A DNA stretch of 64,000 nt, taken from TTA-H9 sp002071415 (GTDB taxonomy: Bacteria > Bacteroidota > Bacteroidia > Bacteroidales > TTA-H9). The DNA is taken from positions 1-64,000 of the forward strand of contig DAONSX010000006.1 in NCBI GenBank assembly GCA_035411425.1, written 5' to 3'. Below are positions 44,556 through 53,265 of the stretch, piece by piece (the first letter of the stretch is position 1; each line of letters begins with the position of its first letter). The translations under genes and the position numbers were made by a program. A model generated the notes under the pieces. It had not been told where the DNA came from, made no database searches, and was given only the letters and a program-made list of their open reading frames with translations.

Positions 44556-45517
44556 TCATTTATTCCATTTAGACTATATAAAAAGCTTTATAAAGGACTT
44601 CAACAACTTTGCGACCAATAATGTATTTCAAAATCATATCAGATTGGAACAATTACATACATATAGCTTCGATTCTCTTGAGCCGAGAAATAAACCTGAC
44701 TTTCATTGATTCGATTATCCTTTGATTTCGTAGCTGTGGTTTATAGCTTCTCCAGCACAAATAAAAATTTTGTGCAAAAATACATTCTACACTCGAATCT
44801 CCATTCGGCTTATTGTCGTAACTTTTCTCTACGGCTATATTTCGGATTTTTGATTCTTAATTTTAAATCCGATTCAATTCGCGTAAGTTCAAATCCCTGT
44901 GACAAATTAATCTTCAATTCTTAATTTGTTTACGTAAGCCCTCATAAAAAAATACAGTTTACTGTGAGAATTTAACCCATAACCGTTTCAAAGGTGCTAT
45001 AAGGGAGATTGTCTCTTGGAAGGGATATCAGTTTTTCAAATTTCTCTCAACGTCAGGGATTTTACGTGAAAAAATAGTAAGTCGGAGTGAAGTCAAACGT
45101 GATGCAGATTGAGATGAATTTTTCGAGCCGGGGAAAATGTTTTATTCTTACAAGGCTGCAGTATGGTTTTACTTTGATGTGTTTATGCTACTAAAAACTC
45201 TGGGTTTGGAAAGGTGAGAGGATCTCGGGAACCAGGTAATGAGAAGTAAAATTCGTATAATAGTTGATGAGCTTTTCTTTTTTATGATTCAGCCCATGCT
45301 TTGAAACAGACTCATATTTTCATAGCCTTGGGATTTTCGATGTTTGTTACGAATTATATTATTTCGATTCCAACATAATACTTTTTTGAATTCGAAGAAT
45401 GCTTCCTTACGAAGCAGATTATGAATAGGATGAGAATAGCTTGCCTCATATCGAATTCATAGAATGACGCAGCAAATTATTTGAAACCTCAGTACTTTTG
45501 CCACATTATTTTAATTT
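44556..45517. other. Long gene-free stretch between queA and pssA
   Basis: Nearly 1 kb has no convincing reading frame or RNA gene on either strand. A -7-like element TACTTTTG (45493-45500) lies 17 bases before pssA without a matching -33. Small frames at 44437-44709 and 44706-44924 look non-coding. It may hold an unrecognised small RNA or decayed sequence. Confidence 0.45.
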
Positions 45518-46234
45518 ATGGCAAGTATTCGGAAGAACATACCCAATTTGCTCACTAGTTTCAATCTTTTATCAGGGGTGATAGGATTGGCTTTGTTAAT
45601 AAGGGGGAACTTACCTTTTGCTTCGATGATGGTCCTAATTGCCGGCATCTTTGATTTTTTGGATGGAATGGTGGCGCGCTTATTGAGTGTGAAATCCCTG
45701 TTAGGCAAAGAGCTAGATTCCTTGGCCGATGTAGTTTCATTTGGCGTGCTTCCGGGATTTATTCTGTACCATATAGTAATTTCACAAAATCTACTTTGGC
45801 CGCTGATAGCCTTTCCCCCTTTGTTAATTCCCGTATTTGCGGCTTTAAGATTAGCCAAATTCAACATCGATAGAAGGCAGGAAGAAGAATTCAGAGGTTT
45901 GCCTACGCCTGCAATGGCAATTTTTATCGCTTCCTTAGAAGCTCCTTATGGATTTTCGACTTTATTTCTCAACTCAATCCTCTCCGCCTTTCTTTTCCAT
46001 CCCTTGACCTTGTCGCTGCTGGCTTTGTTACTTTGCTTCATGATGATTTCGGAAATCCCCTTGTTCAGTCTTAAGATGAAAAGTTTTTCTTTTAAGGAGT
46101 ATCCTTATCCGATGGTTTTCCTTTGCGTTTCCTTGATGCTTGTTCTTATCTTTAAGACTGCTGGATTGGGTTTTTCCATTTTGACCTATGTTTTCCTTTC
46201 ACTGGTAAAGCTCTTGTTTCGGAAGAGGGAATAG
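45518..46234 (+). CDS. pssA: CDP-diacylglycerol--serine O-phosphatidyltransferase
   Basis: Makes phosphatidylserine from CDP-diacylglycerol and serine, the committed step to phosphatidylethanolamine. The 238-residue polytopic protein carries the CDP-alcohol phosphotransferase motif across two segments: DFLDGMVARLL, then GKELDSLADVVSFG (about residues 46-78), that is DxxDGxxAR...GxxxDxxxD. The N-terminal IRKNIPNLLTSFNLLSGV is typical. Convergent with lptB, whose stop lies only 6 bases away, so the two genes share a terminator region with no obvious hairpin. Confidence 0.93.
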   Translation: MASIRKNIPNLLTSFNLLSGVIGLALLIRGNLPFASMMVLIAGIFDFLDGMVARLLSVKSLLGKELDSLADVVSFGVLPGFILYHIVISQNLLWPLIAFPPLLIPVFAALRLAKFNIDRRQEEEFRGLPTPAMAIFIASLEAPYGFSTLFLNSILSAFLFHPLTLSLLALLLCFMMISEIPLFSLKMKSFSFKEYPYPMVFLCVSLMLVLIFKTAGLGFSILTYVFLSLVKLLFRKRE

Positions 46235-46240
46235 AAGATT

Positions 46241-46966
46241 CTATCGCCGTAATTCGAAATTCTGTCCCAGATAAACCCTTCTCACCTGTTCGTCATTGGC
46301 AAGTTCTTCTGATGTTCCCGATTTCATGACACTTCCTTCGTAAAGCAGATAGGCGCGGTCGGTTATGCTGAGGGTTTCATGAACATTGTGGTCGGTAATT
46401 AGTACGCCAATATTTTTATCCTTTAGGTGAGCCACAATATTTTGAAGGTCTTCGACAGCGATAGGGTCGATACCAGCGAAGGGTTCGTCTAAAAGAATAA
46501 ACTTGGGGTCGACTGCCAAAGCACGAGCAATCTCGGTTCTTCGGCGTTCACCTCCTGATAATTGAATACCCTTGCTTTTGCGAATATGATTGAGCCCGAA
46601 CTCGGTAAGCAATTCTTCCAAGCGTTTTTTTTGTTCATTTTTGCTAAAATGACTGAATTCCAACACAGCCTTTATATTATCTTCTACACTCAAGTTACGA
46701 AATACCGATGCTTCCTGAGCCAGATACCCAACTCCAAGCTGAGCTCGTTTATACATAGGGAATGATGTAATCTCCTGATCATCGATGAATACTTTGCCTG
46801 CAAAGGGTTTTATTAAACCCACAATGATGTAGAAAGTCGTCGTTTTCCCTGCCCCATTGGGCCCAAGCAATCCCACTATCTCTTTCTGGTTCACTTCAAC
46901 CGACACATCTTTCACAACCATACGATTGCGATACTTTTTGTATAAACCCTGAGTGTGCAGTTTCAT
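46241..46966 (-). CDS. lptB: LPS export ABC transporter ATP-binding protein
   Basis: The cytoplasmic ATPase of the LptB2FG complex that extracts LPS from the inner membrane. The 241-residue protein has Walker A LGPNGAGKTTTFY (about residues 34-46), the Q-loop region VGYLAQEASVFRNLSVEDN, signature LSGGERRRTEIARAL, Walker B FILLDEPFAGIDPIAVEDL and the H-loop ITDHNVHETL. These are LptB features, not those of a general transporter. The start codon overlaps the stop of the AhpD-like gene by 4 bases, and kdsD lies further upstream, linking Kdo synthesis to LPS export. Confidence 0.95.
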   Translation of the reverse strand: MKLHTQGLYKKYRNRMVVKDVSVEVNQKEIVGLLGPNGAGKTTTFYIIVGLIKPFAGKVFIDDQEITSFPMYKRAQLGVGYLAQEASVFRNLSVEDNIKAVLEFSHFSKNEQKKRLEELLTEFGLNHIRKSKGIQLSGGERRRTEIARALAVDPKFILLDEPFAGIDPIAVEDLQNIVAHLKDKNIGVLITDHNVHETLSITDRAYLLYEGSVMKSGTSEELANDEQVRRVYLGQNFELRR

Positions 46967-47328
46967 AAATGATTCTGAGGGTTAAGTTCTTCCCAAAATT
47001 CGAAGGCTCTTCGTGTATGTGGTATAACGATGGTGCCTCCTATTAAATTGACGATGCCGAAGAGTTCGAGTAATTCTTCGGTTGTAACCCCGAGTTGATG
47101 GCATTGGATGAGATGGTAGCGAATGCAATCGTCACATCGAAGCACCATACTTGTAGCTAAGCCCAGCATTTCTTTGGTCTTTGCATTCAATGCCCCATCC
47201 TTATAAGCCATGGCATCGACGCTGTAAATTCGTTTTAAAACTATATTATTGGGTGCAGCCAGAATCTTTTCATTCATTCTCTGGCGATATTCCTTGAAAT
47301 CATCCACGTTATCTTTCATTTTTAGCAA
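46963..47328 (-). CDS. Carboxymuconolactone decarboxylase/AhpD-like protein
   Basis: The 121-residue alpha-helical protein carries the AhpD-type redox motif in VLRCDDCIRYH (CxxCxxxH, about residues 48-58). This suggests a peroxidase or disulfide-handling activity rather than true decarboxylation. It lies between kdsD (12-base gap upstream) and lptB (4-base overlap), so it is translated from the same LPS-related operon. Its role there is unknown. Confidence 0.85.
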   Translation of the reverse strand: MLKMKDNVDDFKEYRQRMNEKILAAPNNIVLKRIYSVDAMAYKDGALNAKTKEMLGLATSMVLRCDDCIRYHLIQCHQLGVTTEELLELFGIVNLIGGTIVIPHTRRAFEFWEELNPQNHL

Positions 47329-47340
47329 ATAATCAATACA

Positions 47341-48303
47341 TTAAACCACCCCTTCTTTCAAAATATCATGTAAGTGAATTACGCCAAGATAAATACCATT
47401 TTCGGTAACCAGCAATTGAGTAATGTTATTGGAGCGCATCACATCCAGGGCATCAGCCACCAGACTCGAGGGTAGGATTGTTTTAGGCGAAGTGGTCATA
47501 ACATCAGATGCCACAATATTTTTCAGTTCTATATTTTTTTGAAGCATTCGCCTAAGGTCGCCATCGGTAATTATGCCTATCAATCGATCTTGGTCAAGAA
47601 CTGCGGTACAGCCGAGGCGTTTGGAAGAGATTTCGAAAATTACTTGAGTAATGGGCGTATGAGTTTCAACCTGAGGTTTTTCGTTCCTTAGATAGAGATC
47701 AGAAACCCTCAGGTATAATTTTTTCCCTAATGCACCTCCAGGATGTAGTCGAGCAAAATCCTCGATAGTAAATCCTCTGGCAGTCAGCAATGCTACTGCC
47801 AATGCATCGCACATGGCCAGCTGAGCCGCAGTACTGGCTGTAGGAACGAGGTTGTTCGGACAGGCTTCATGCTCAACATGTACATTGAGAACGATGTCGG
47901 ATTGGAGACCTAAATAGGATTGAGGATTTCCTACGATTCCGATCAAAGTATTTCCATTGGCCTTAATTAGTGGCAATAAGACTTTTATTTCGGGAGTATC
48001 GCCACTTTTCGAGAGGCAAACTACTATATCGTCTGGGCGAACCATTCCAAGATCACCATGAATGGCATCGGCAGCATGAAGAAAAAATGCAGGGGTACCC
48101 GTCGAATTCAAGGTGGCTGTGAATTTCCGACCTATATCTGAGCTTTTCCCTATCCCGGTTATTATAACTCTACCACTTGCTTCCAGAATCACCTCTATAG
48201 CATGAACAAATTCATCATCAATGTGTTGCTTTAAACCCTGAATGGCTAGCGCTTCTTCATGCAAGGTCTGCTCAGCTATTTTCCTGATGTTCTCTTTTTC
48301 CAC
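47341..48303 (-). CDS. kdsD: Arabinose-5-phosphate isomerase (KpsF/GutQ family)
   Basis: Interconverts D-ribulose 5-phosphate and D-arabinose 5-phosphate, the entry to Kdo synthesis for LPS. The 320-residue protein has a SIS domain (about 30-190, with GRVIITGIGKSSDIGRKFTA and CLSKSGDTPEI) and two CBS domains (about 205-320, with GCTAVLDQDRLIGIITDGDL). A -7 element (reverse complement of 48326-48333, TATCTTTG) lies 22 bases upstream and likely drives kdsD, the AhpD-like gene and lptB together. Confidence 0.94.
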   Translation of the reverse strand: MEKENIRKIAEQTLHEEALAIQGLKQHIDDEFVHAIEVILEASGRVIITGIGKSSDIGRKFTATLNSTGTPAFFLHAADAIHGDLGMVRPDDIVVCLSKSGDTPEIKVLLPLIKANGNTLIGIVGNPQSYLGLQSDIVLNVHVEHEACPNNLVPTASTAAQLAMCDALAVALLTARGFTIEDFARLHPGGALGKKLYLRVSDLYLRNEKPQVETHTPITQVIFEISSKRLGCTAVLDQDRLIGIITDGDLRRMLQKNIELKNIVASDVMTTSPKTILPSSLVADALDVMRSNNITQLLVTENGIYLGVIHLHDILKEGVV

Positions 48304-48865
48304 CCTTTAGCAATTTTTAATGTTGCAAAGATAAGAATATACCTTACTTCTCCGTTCTAATCGAGAGATGATGATCCAATAAACCGCTTAGGAAATGAGG
48401 ATCCAACGCATATTATAGAATATCATACTTACCTCAAAGTCATTGCAAACCCTTCACTTTCTTCATCACCCCCTGAAGTTAAGTTGCAGAAAAAATTATT
48501 TTAATAGATTGAATTTCAATGTATTGTAATACGTCGAGTGAAATAAACGTCGGAAGAAAACCTTATTGACCTCTTGTCAGAATGAAAAATGGAAAAATTT
48601 TTACATGAAAATTTAAAAGTTTCAGATTTTTATATTATTTTTACAATACAGAATGAAGATGCATTTTTGTCGTTGGAAAGAAATAAAATGTATCCCCAAA
48701 AGGGGAATGGAGCGTTGGATATGTTAGAAATATTATATTTGCATTTCCTTTTTATAAACATAAATATTTGATTATCAATGTTTAAATTGAATATTCATCA
48801 TTATGAGTCCATTACTGGTCGGTTGGCCAGAATGGATAAATATAAAAAATTGTTAAAGGAGTAGA
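48304..48865. promoter_or_regulatory. Divergent intergenic region of kdsD and recQ
   Basis: A minus-strand -7 element (48326-48333) serves kdsD. TATATTTG at 48734-48741 is a possible -7 for recQ, with a TTG only 16 bases before it. A Shine-Dalgarno-like AAGGAG lies 8 bases before the recQ ATG, unusual for this window. A 60-codon frame (48589-48771) does not look coding. Confidence 0.4.
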
Positions 48866-51085
48866 ATGAAAGTCGAGTTAAGGGAAAAAGTTGTAGTAAA
48901 AGATCCACTTTACAGAGCCTTGAAGGAAGTATTTGGCTTTGAGAGTTTTAAGGGTTCACAAGAAGTCATCATACGTAATTTAATGGCTGGCAAAGATACT
49001 TTTGTGATTATGCCGACGGGCAGCGGGAAATCATTATGTTATCAGCTTCCTGCGATCATATCGGAAGGTACGGCCATTGTTGTATCTCCCTTGATAGCTT
49101 TGATGAAGAATCAGGTTGATGCAATACGGAATTTTGGGATGGAGATTGGGCTGGCGCATTATTTAAACAGTAGCCTGTCGCGTCAGGAACTGGCACAAGT
49201 GAAGGACGATTTGGCAGCAGGAAGGACCAAGCTTCTGTATGTTGCTCCCGAATCGCTCACCAAGGATGACAACATTGAACTTTTTAAATCCATCAAGTTA
49301 TCGTTTTATGCGATTGATGAAGCGCACTGCATAAGTGAATGGGGGCATGATTTCAGGCCAGAATACAGGAGGATAAGACCGATGATTGAAGCCATTGGGC
49401 AGCAAGTCCCCGTAATGGCTTTAACGGCTACTGCTACACCCAAGGTGCAGCAGGATATACAAAAGAACCTGGCCATGATGAACGCCACTCTATTCAAAAC
49501 TTCTTTCAACCGGCCCAATCTGTATTATGAAGTTAGGCCCAAAACCGAGAATGTAATCAAGGATATCATCAAATATATCAAGAGCCAACCTGGAAAGTCG
49601 GGCATAGTATATTGCCTGAGTCGGAAGAAGGTAGAAGAAGTAGCCGAAACGCTGCAAGTGAACGGGATCAGGGCTATTCCTTATCATGCAGGGCTCGATC
49701 CTCAAACCAGGCGTGAAAATCAAGATAGTTTTCTAATGGAAGACGCTGATGTGGTAGTAGCTACCATTGCCTTTGGAATGGGGATCGACAAACCGGATAT
49801 ACGTTACGTTATCCATCACGACATTCCCAAGAGCCTGGAGGGTTACTATCAGGAAACAGGCCGGGCCGGACGGGATGGTGGTGAAGGTAATTGCTTAGCC
49901 TTTTACAGTTATGACGACATCTTGAAACTCGAAAAGTTCCTGAAAAATAAACATGTAGCCGAGCAGGAAATCACTAAACTCCTGCTTAGTGAAACCGTGG
50001 CTTATGCAGAAACCACGATCTGCCGACGAAAAGTACTTCTTCATTACTTTGGAGAACAATACACACAAGATAACTGTGGCAACTGCGACAATTGTCTGCA
50101 TCCTAAAACACGTTACGACGGAAAAGAAGCCGTTCTAACCGTGTTGGATGCTATAACACAAACCAAACAACAATGCAAATCGAAACATCTGGTGCATGTA
50201 ATTATAGGAAAACTTACTGCAAATGTCAAAGCAGCCAAACATCACAAACTCGAGGTTTTCGGTAGAGGTGAAGAATATGATGAACCTTACTGGCATAGCG
50301 TTGTAAGACAAATGCTGGTAGAAAACCTCATCGAGAAAGACATAGAAAATTATGGCATTCTTAGAATTACAAATGAAGGCAAAAAGTTTCTCAAAAAACC
50401 AAAAACGATTATGCTTACTCAGGACCGCGAATACGACAACAACGAAGACGACGAACTAATCGATCAAAATACAGGCGCTAAACCTGGCACAGCAGATGCA
50501 ACACTCTTTGCCCTCTTAAAAGATTTGCGCAAAGAAATATCGAGAAAAGAAAACCTGCCTCCTTTCGTCATCTTTCAAGACCCTAGCCTGGAAGAAATGG
50601 CTATTCAATATCCTATTACTCTGGATGAACTGAAACAAATTACCGGAGTAGGAACCGGCAAAGCCTCGAAATTTGGAAAACCCTTCATCGATCTGATTAA
50701 AAACTATGTCGAAGAAAACGAAATTATCCGCCCTAACGATATGGTTATCAAATCAGTAATCAATAAATCGGGTTTGAAAATTTATATCATTCAGAGCATC
50801 GACCGTAAAGTCCCCTTAGAAGACATTGCTTTAGCCAAAAATCTTTCTTTCGACGAGCTGCTTACCGAAATCGAACACATTGTTGCTTCGGGAACCAAGA
50901 TAGACATAAGTTATTATATCAACGAATATATCGATGAATACCATCAAGAAGAGGTTTTTGAATATTTCCGCACAGCCGAAACCGATTCTATCGAAAAGGC
51001 ACGCGAAGAACTTGGAGAAGAAGAATTTTCGGAAGAAGAAATTCGCCTAATGCGTATCAAATTTATGTCGGAAATGGGGAATTAA
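48866..51085 (+). CDS. recQ: ATP-dependent DNA helicase RecQ
   Basis: A 3'-5' DNA helicase for recombination and fork repair. The 739-residue protein has Walker A MPTGSGKSLCYQ (about residues 49-60), the DEAH box AIDEAHCISEWGHDF near 150, the aromatic-rich loop just after it, and motif VI ETGRAGRDGGEG near 335. An RQC zinc-binding set follows (CRRKVLLHYFG, CGNCDNCLHP) and then an HRDC domain (about 530-605). About 130 residues after HRDC (winged helix-like, ending acidic) extend it beyond the roughly 610-residue E. coli protein, as is common for Bacteroidota RecQ. Confidence 0.95.
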   Translation: MKVELREKVVVKDPLYRALKEVFGFESFKGSQEVIIRNLMAGKDTFVIMPTGSGKSLCYQLPAIISEGTAIVVSPLIALMKNQVDAIRNFGMEIGLAHYLNSSLSRQELAQVKDDLAAGRTKLLYVAPESLTKDDNIELFKSIKLSFYAIDEAHCISEWGHDFRPEYRRIRPMIEAIGQQVPVMALTATATPKVQQDIQKNLAMMNATLFKTSFNRPNLYYEVRPKTENVIKDIIKYIKSQPGKSGIVYCLSRKKVEEVAETLQVNGIRAIPYHAGLDPQTRRENQDSFLMEDADVVVATIAFGMGIDKPDIRYVIHHDIPKSLEGYYQETGRAGRDGGEGNCLAFYSYDDILKLEKFLKNKHVAEQEITKLLLSETVAYAETTICRRKVLLHYFGEQYTQDNCGNCDNCLHPKTRYDGKEAVLTVLDAITQTKQQCKSKHLVHVIIGKLTANVKAAKHHKLEVFGRGEEYDEPYWHSVVRQMLVENLIEKDIENYGILRITNEGKKFLKKPKTIMLTQDREYDNNEDDELIDQNTGAKPGTADATLFALLKDLRKEISRKENLPPFVIFQDPSLEEMAIQYPITLDELKQITGVGTGKASKFGKPFIDLIKNYVEENEIIRPNDMVIKSVINKSGLKIYIIQSIDRKVPLEDIALAKNLSFDELLTEIEHIVASGTKIDISYYINEYIDEYHQEEVFEYFRTAETDSIEKAREELGEEEFSEEEIRLMRIKFMSEMGN

Positions 51086-51238
51086 ACGATATTCATTTCG
51101 AAAATGCAAGGGTTGCTTTATGATTAACTTTGGCCAATCTCATAGCAAACCCAGCTGTGTTTATTTGTTCGATCAATCACTCTTCATAAAATTTCTGTCC
51201 CCTATATGAACTTCAACATCAATAATACGAGCATTCTT

Positions 51239-51246
51239 TAACTTTG
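51239..51246 (+). promoter_or_regulatory. -7 element of the Skp-like/DUF4296 operon
   Basis: TAACTTTG lies 30 bases before the ATG at 51277 and downstream of or within the longer frame's start (51244), which supports the shorter start. No -33 TTG is at the right distance. Confidence 0.5.
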
Positions 51247-51276
51247 CTAGTCAAACCTTTCTTTATTCTTATAATT

Positions 51277-51897
51277 ATGAAGAACAAATTCAATCTTAGC
51301 CTTATTCTCAGCCTTTTATCGCTATTTGGCGTAATTGTCCTGTTTATTCTCTATTTTACACATCGGCCATTGGGTAGAGAAGGCATACCAAAAGCTGCCG
51401 AAACGGGAGGCCATCGCATTGCTTTTTTCCGAACCGATTCCATTCTCCATCATTATGATTTCGTAAAGGAAAGAGCTGAAGAACTTGCGCAAAAATCACG
51501 AAAATATGGGGAAGACCTTCATCGAAGACAATCGGAATTCGAAAATGAAGCCGCTTATTTTCAAGAAAGTGTCAGAAAAAATGCCCTTTCCGAAAAAAGT
51601 GCTCAGGAAATTTATCAAGAACTAATGCAAAAGCAGCAGAGCATAATCGATCTGAAAGATCGCTATGATATGGAGCTGGCTGGCGAAGAAGCACAAATCA
51701 ACCTCATCTTGTTCGACTCGGTAACCAATTTGCTGAAACGTTTCAACAAAAGCTATGGTTATGATTATATCCTTGGCTACAATAAAAATGGAAATGTTTT
51801 CTACACCAACGACACATTCGATATTACTCAGATGGTTATTAAAGATTTGAACAGAGAATACAGGGCCGTTAAGGGTAAAACATCTGGGTCTAAATAA
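51277..51897 (+). CDS. OmpH/Skp-like periplasmic protein
   Basis: The 206-residue protein has an N-terminal hydrophobic segment (about 6-30) and then IAFFRTDSILHHYDFVKER, the start typical of OmpH/Skp chaperones. A long charged, helical coiled-coil region (about 65-150) gives the tentacle part of a Skp trimer, followed by a short C-terminal body. It probably holds unfolded outer-membrane proteins in the periplasm. It may stay anchored by its N-terminal segment, since no clear cleavage site is seen. It is followed 14 bases later by a DUF4296 lipoprotein gene. Confidence 0.8.
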   Translation: MKNKFNLSLILSLLSLFGVIVLFILYFTHRPLGREGIPKAAETGGHRIAFFRTDSILHHYDFVKERAEELAQKSRKYGEDLHRRQSEFENEAAYFQESVRKNALSEKSAQEIYQELMQKQQSIIDLKDRYDMELAGEEAQINLILFDSVTNLLKRFNKSYGYDYILGYNKNGNVFYTNDTFDITQMVIKDLNREYRAVKGKTSGSK

Positions 51898-51911
51898 GAA
51901 TAAAGCATTTT

Positions 51912-52277
51912 ATGAAAAAAGATAAATGCTTATTTCTAATGATAACGGTTTTATTGTTCATTGGCTGCATTCAGCCCAAAGAGAAAAAACCTGGTGCTCT
52001 CATCACGCCCCGAAAGATGGCTGAGATTCTCACCGATTTGCAGATTGCAGATGCCTGGATTGCCATAAAACAAAACGAGGGTCAGGATATTAAATTGCTT
52101 TCTACTCAAATCGAAGATTCGCTTTTTAAGAAACACCATATTACCCGGGCTCAGTTCGATACGAGTATGGTTTGGTATTCGGCACATGCAGAAGAGCTCG
52201 ACAAAATTTACGACCAGGTAATCCAGCAGCTTGAATTGTTGAAAGAGCAGAACAAGACATCAAAAAAACAAAATTAG
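51912..52277 (+). CDS. DUF4296 lipoprotein
   Basis: The 121-residue protein has a lipoprotein signal (LLFIGC, Cys at about 19) followed by the DUF4296 pattern: LITPRKMAEILTDLQIADAW (about 30-49), then FKKHHITRAQFDTSMVWYSA near 77-96 and a helical tail. The family is confined to Bacteroidota and of unknown function. It is in an operon with the Skp-like gene. Its stop codon overlaps by 4 bases the end of the convergent gene that follows. Confidence 0.85.
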   Translation: MKKDKCLFLMITVLLFIGCIQPKEKKPGALITPRKMAEILTDLQIADAWIAIKQNEGQDIKLLSTQIEDSLFKKHHITRAQFDTSMVWYSAHAEELDKIYDQVIQQLELLKEQNKTSKKQN

Positions 52278-52717
52278 AGCCGCCGAAAAGTTGCTTTGAA
52301 GCTTAGTTCATTGGCTTTGTAAGAGCTCCATTCGATGACGTTGTTTTTCATTATCCCAAATCCTGAAACTGTCCAGCTTCCCCCTGCCACTTGCTGTTGA
52401 GGAACAGTAATAGTGGATGACGTAACAATAGCAAATGGAGCAACATCGTCCCCTAACTGGAAATAATTATACAACTTAACTTGTGCCGAATTGTCAGGGT
52501 CAATCATTATTCTTACGATATATGCGTTTTGGGTGGCCTTGTTGGGAGATTCTGTGCATATCCATTGACCCAGCCAAGGCGTGCGCTCGTCGTCACCATC
52601 GGGTGAGATTTCGATATCCTCGCAAGCTTGAAGAACAAACATCAGGCTAAAAATCACTATCCAAACAAATTCTATATTTTTTAATCTAAATTGCCCTAAC
52701 AGAGAATGGCTTTTCAT
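52274..52717 (-). CDS. Hypothetical lipoprotein
   Basis: I do not recognise this 147-residue protein. A hydrophobic segment ends in a lipobox-like VLQAC (Cys at about 32), preceded by an unusually long N-region of about 17 residues. The mature part is beta-rich (TPWLGQWICTESPN, QVAGGSWTVSGFGIMKNNVI, ELSFKATFRRL), like a small lipocalin-type fold. It begins 6 bases after the membrane protein gene upstream, so it belongs to the deoC operon. Confidence 0.6.
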   Translation of the reverse strand: MKSHSLLGQFRLKNIEFVWIVIFSLMFVLQACEDIEISPDGDDERTPWLGQWICTESPNKATQNAYIVRIMIDPDNSAQVKLYNYFQLGDDVAPFAIVTSSTITVPQQQVAGGSWTVSGFGIMKNNVIEWSSYKANELSFKATFRRL

Positions 52718-52723
52718 GGTTAT

Positions 52724-53257
52724 TTACTTTTTTATTTTTCGCTGGTAAAACAAAGTAACATAAAAACTCAGCAAGATGGTCATCACAGCTTGAATCCACA
52801 AAGGGGTGGACAGGAGTTCTCCCTCTATCCATCCAAATTGATGACTTGCAAATTTCATACTATAGTAAATAGATTTGCTGATGATTATGCTCACCAATAC
52901 TACCCATAACAATTTCCATTTTTTCTCGAGGTAATATAGAAGTGAAACATTGATTAACAATTCGGTAGACAGAAGCAAGGTTTTTACGATATGAGGATGT
53001 CCACCAGCCAAATGCGAAAGAAGTGGCAAGCCTAAGGCTAAAATGAAGGTATTGGGTTTATTGGTAAAAACAAGAGCCGTGAGAACCCATATACGCATAG
53101 GGTCGATCAAGTAAAAGGGGATGCCTGTTATTTTGACCATACGGGGCATGAAACAGATAAAGGCTATGGCCGCAAAATCTACCAATAATATTGGAAAGAC
53201 TGAAGACGTTGAATTGTTTAGATGGGTTGTTGCTGCAAAATTTCGATCCCTATCCAT
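52724..53257 (-). CDS. Polytopic membrane protein of unknown function
   Basis: The 177-residue protein has about five or six membrane segments (around residues 22-40, 52-66, 69-84, 91-108, 117-132 and 155-171). The short-loop layout and small size recall substrate-binding (S) subunits of ECF vitamin transporters, but no diagnostic motif is seen, so this is only a suggestion. It lies 8 bases after deoC and 6 bases before a lipoprotein gene in one operon. Confidence 0.55.
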   Translation of the reverse strand: MDRDRNFAATTHLNNSTSSVFPILLVDFAAIAFICFMPRMVKITGIPFYLIDPMRIWVLTALVFTNKPNTFILALGLPLLSHLAGGHPHIVKTLLLSTELLINVSLLYYLEKKWKLLWVVLVSIIISKSIYYSMKFASHQFGWIEGELLSTPLWIQAVMTILLSFYVTLFYQRKIKK

Positions 53258-53265
53258 AAATGTTT

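Noticed and set aside
48589..48771. 60-codon frame upstream of recQ
   Set aside because: AT-rich, no motif and no ribosome-binding support; probably chance.
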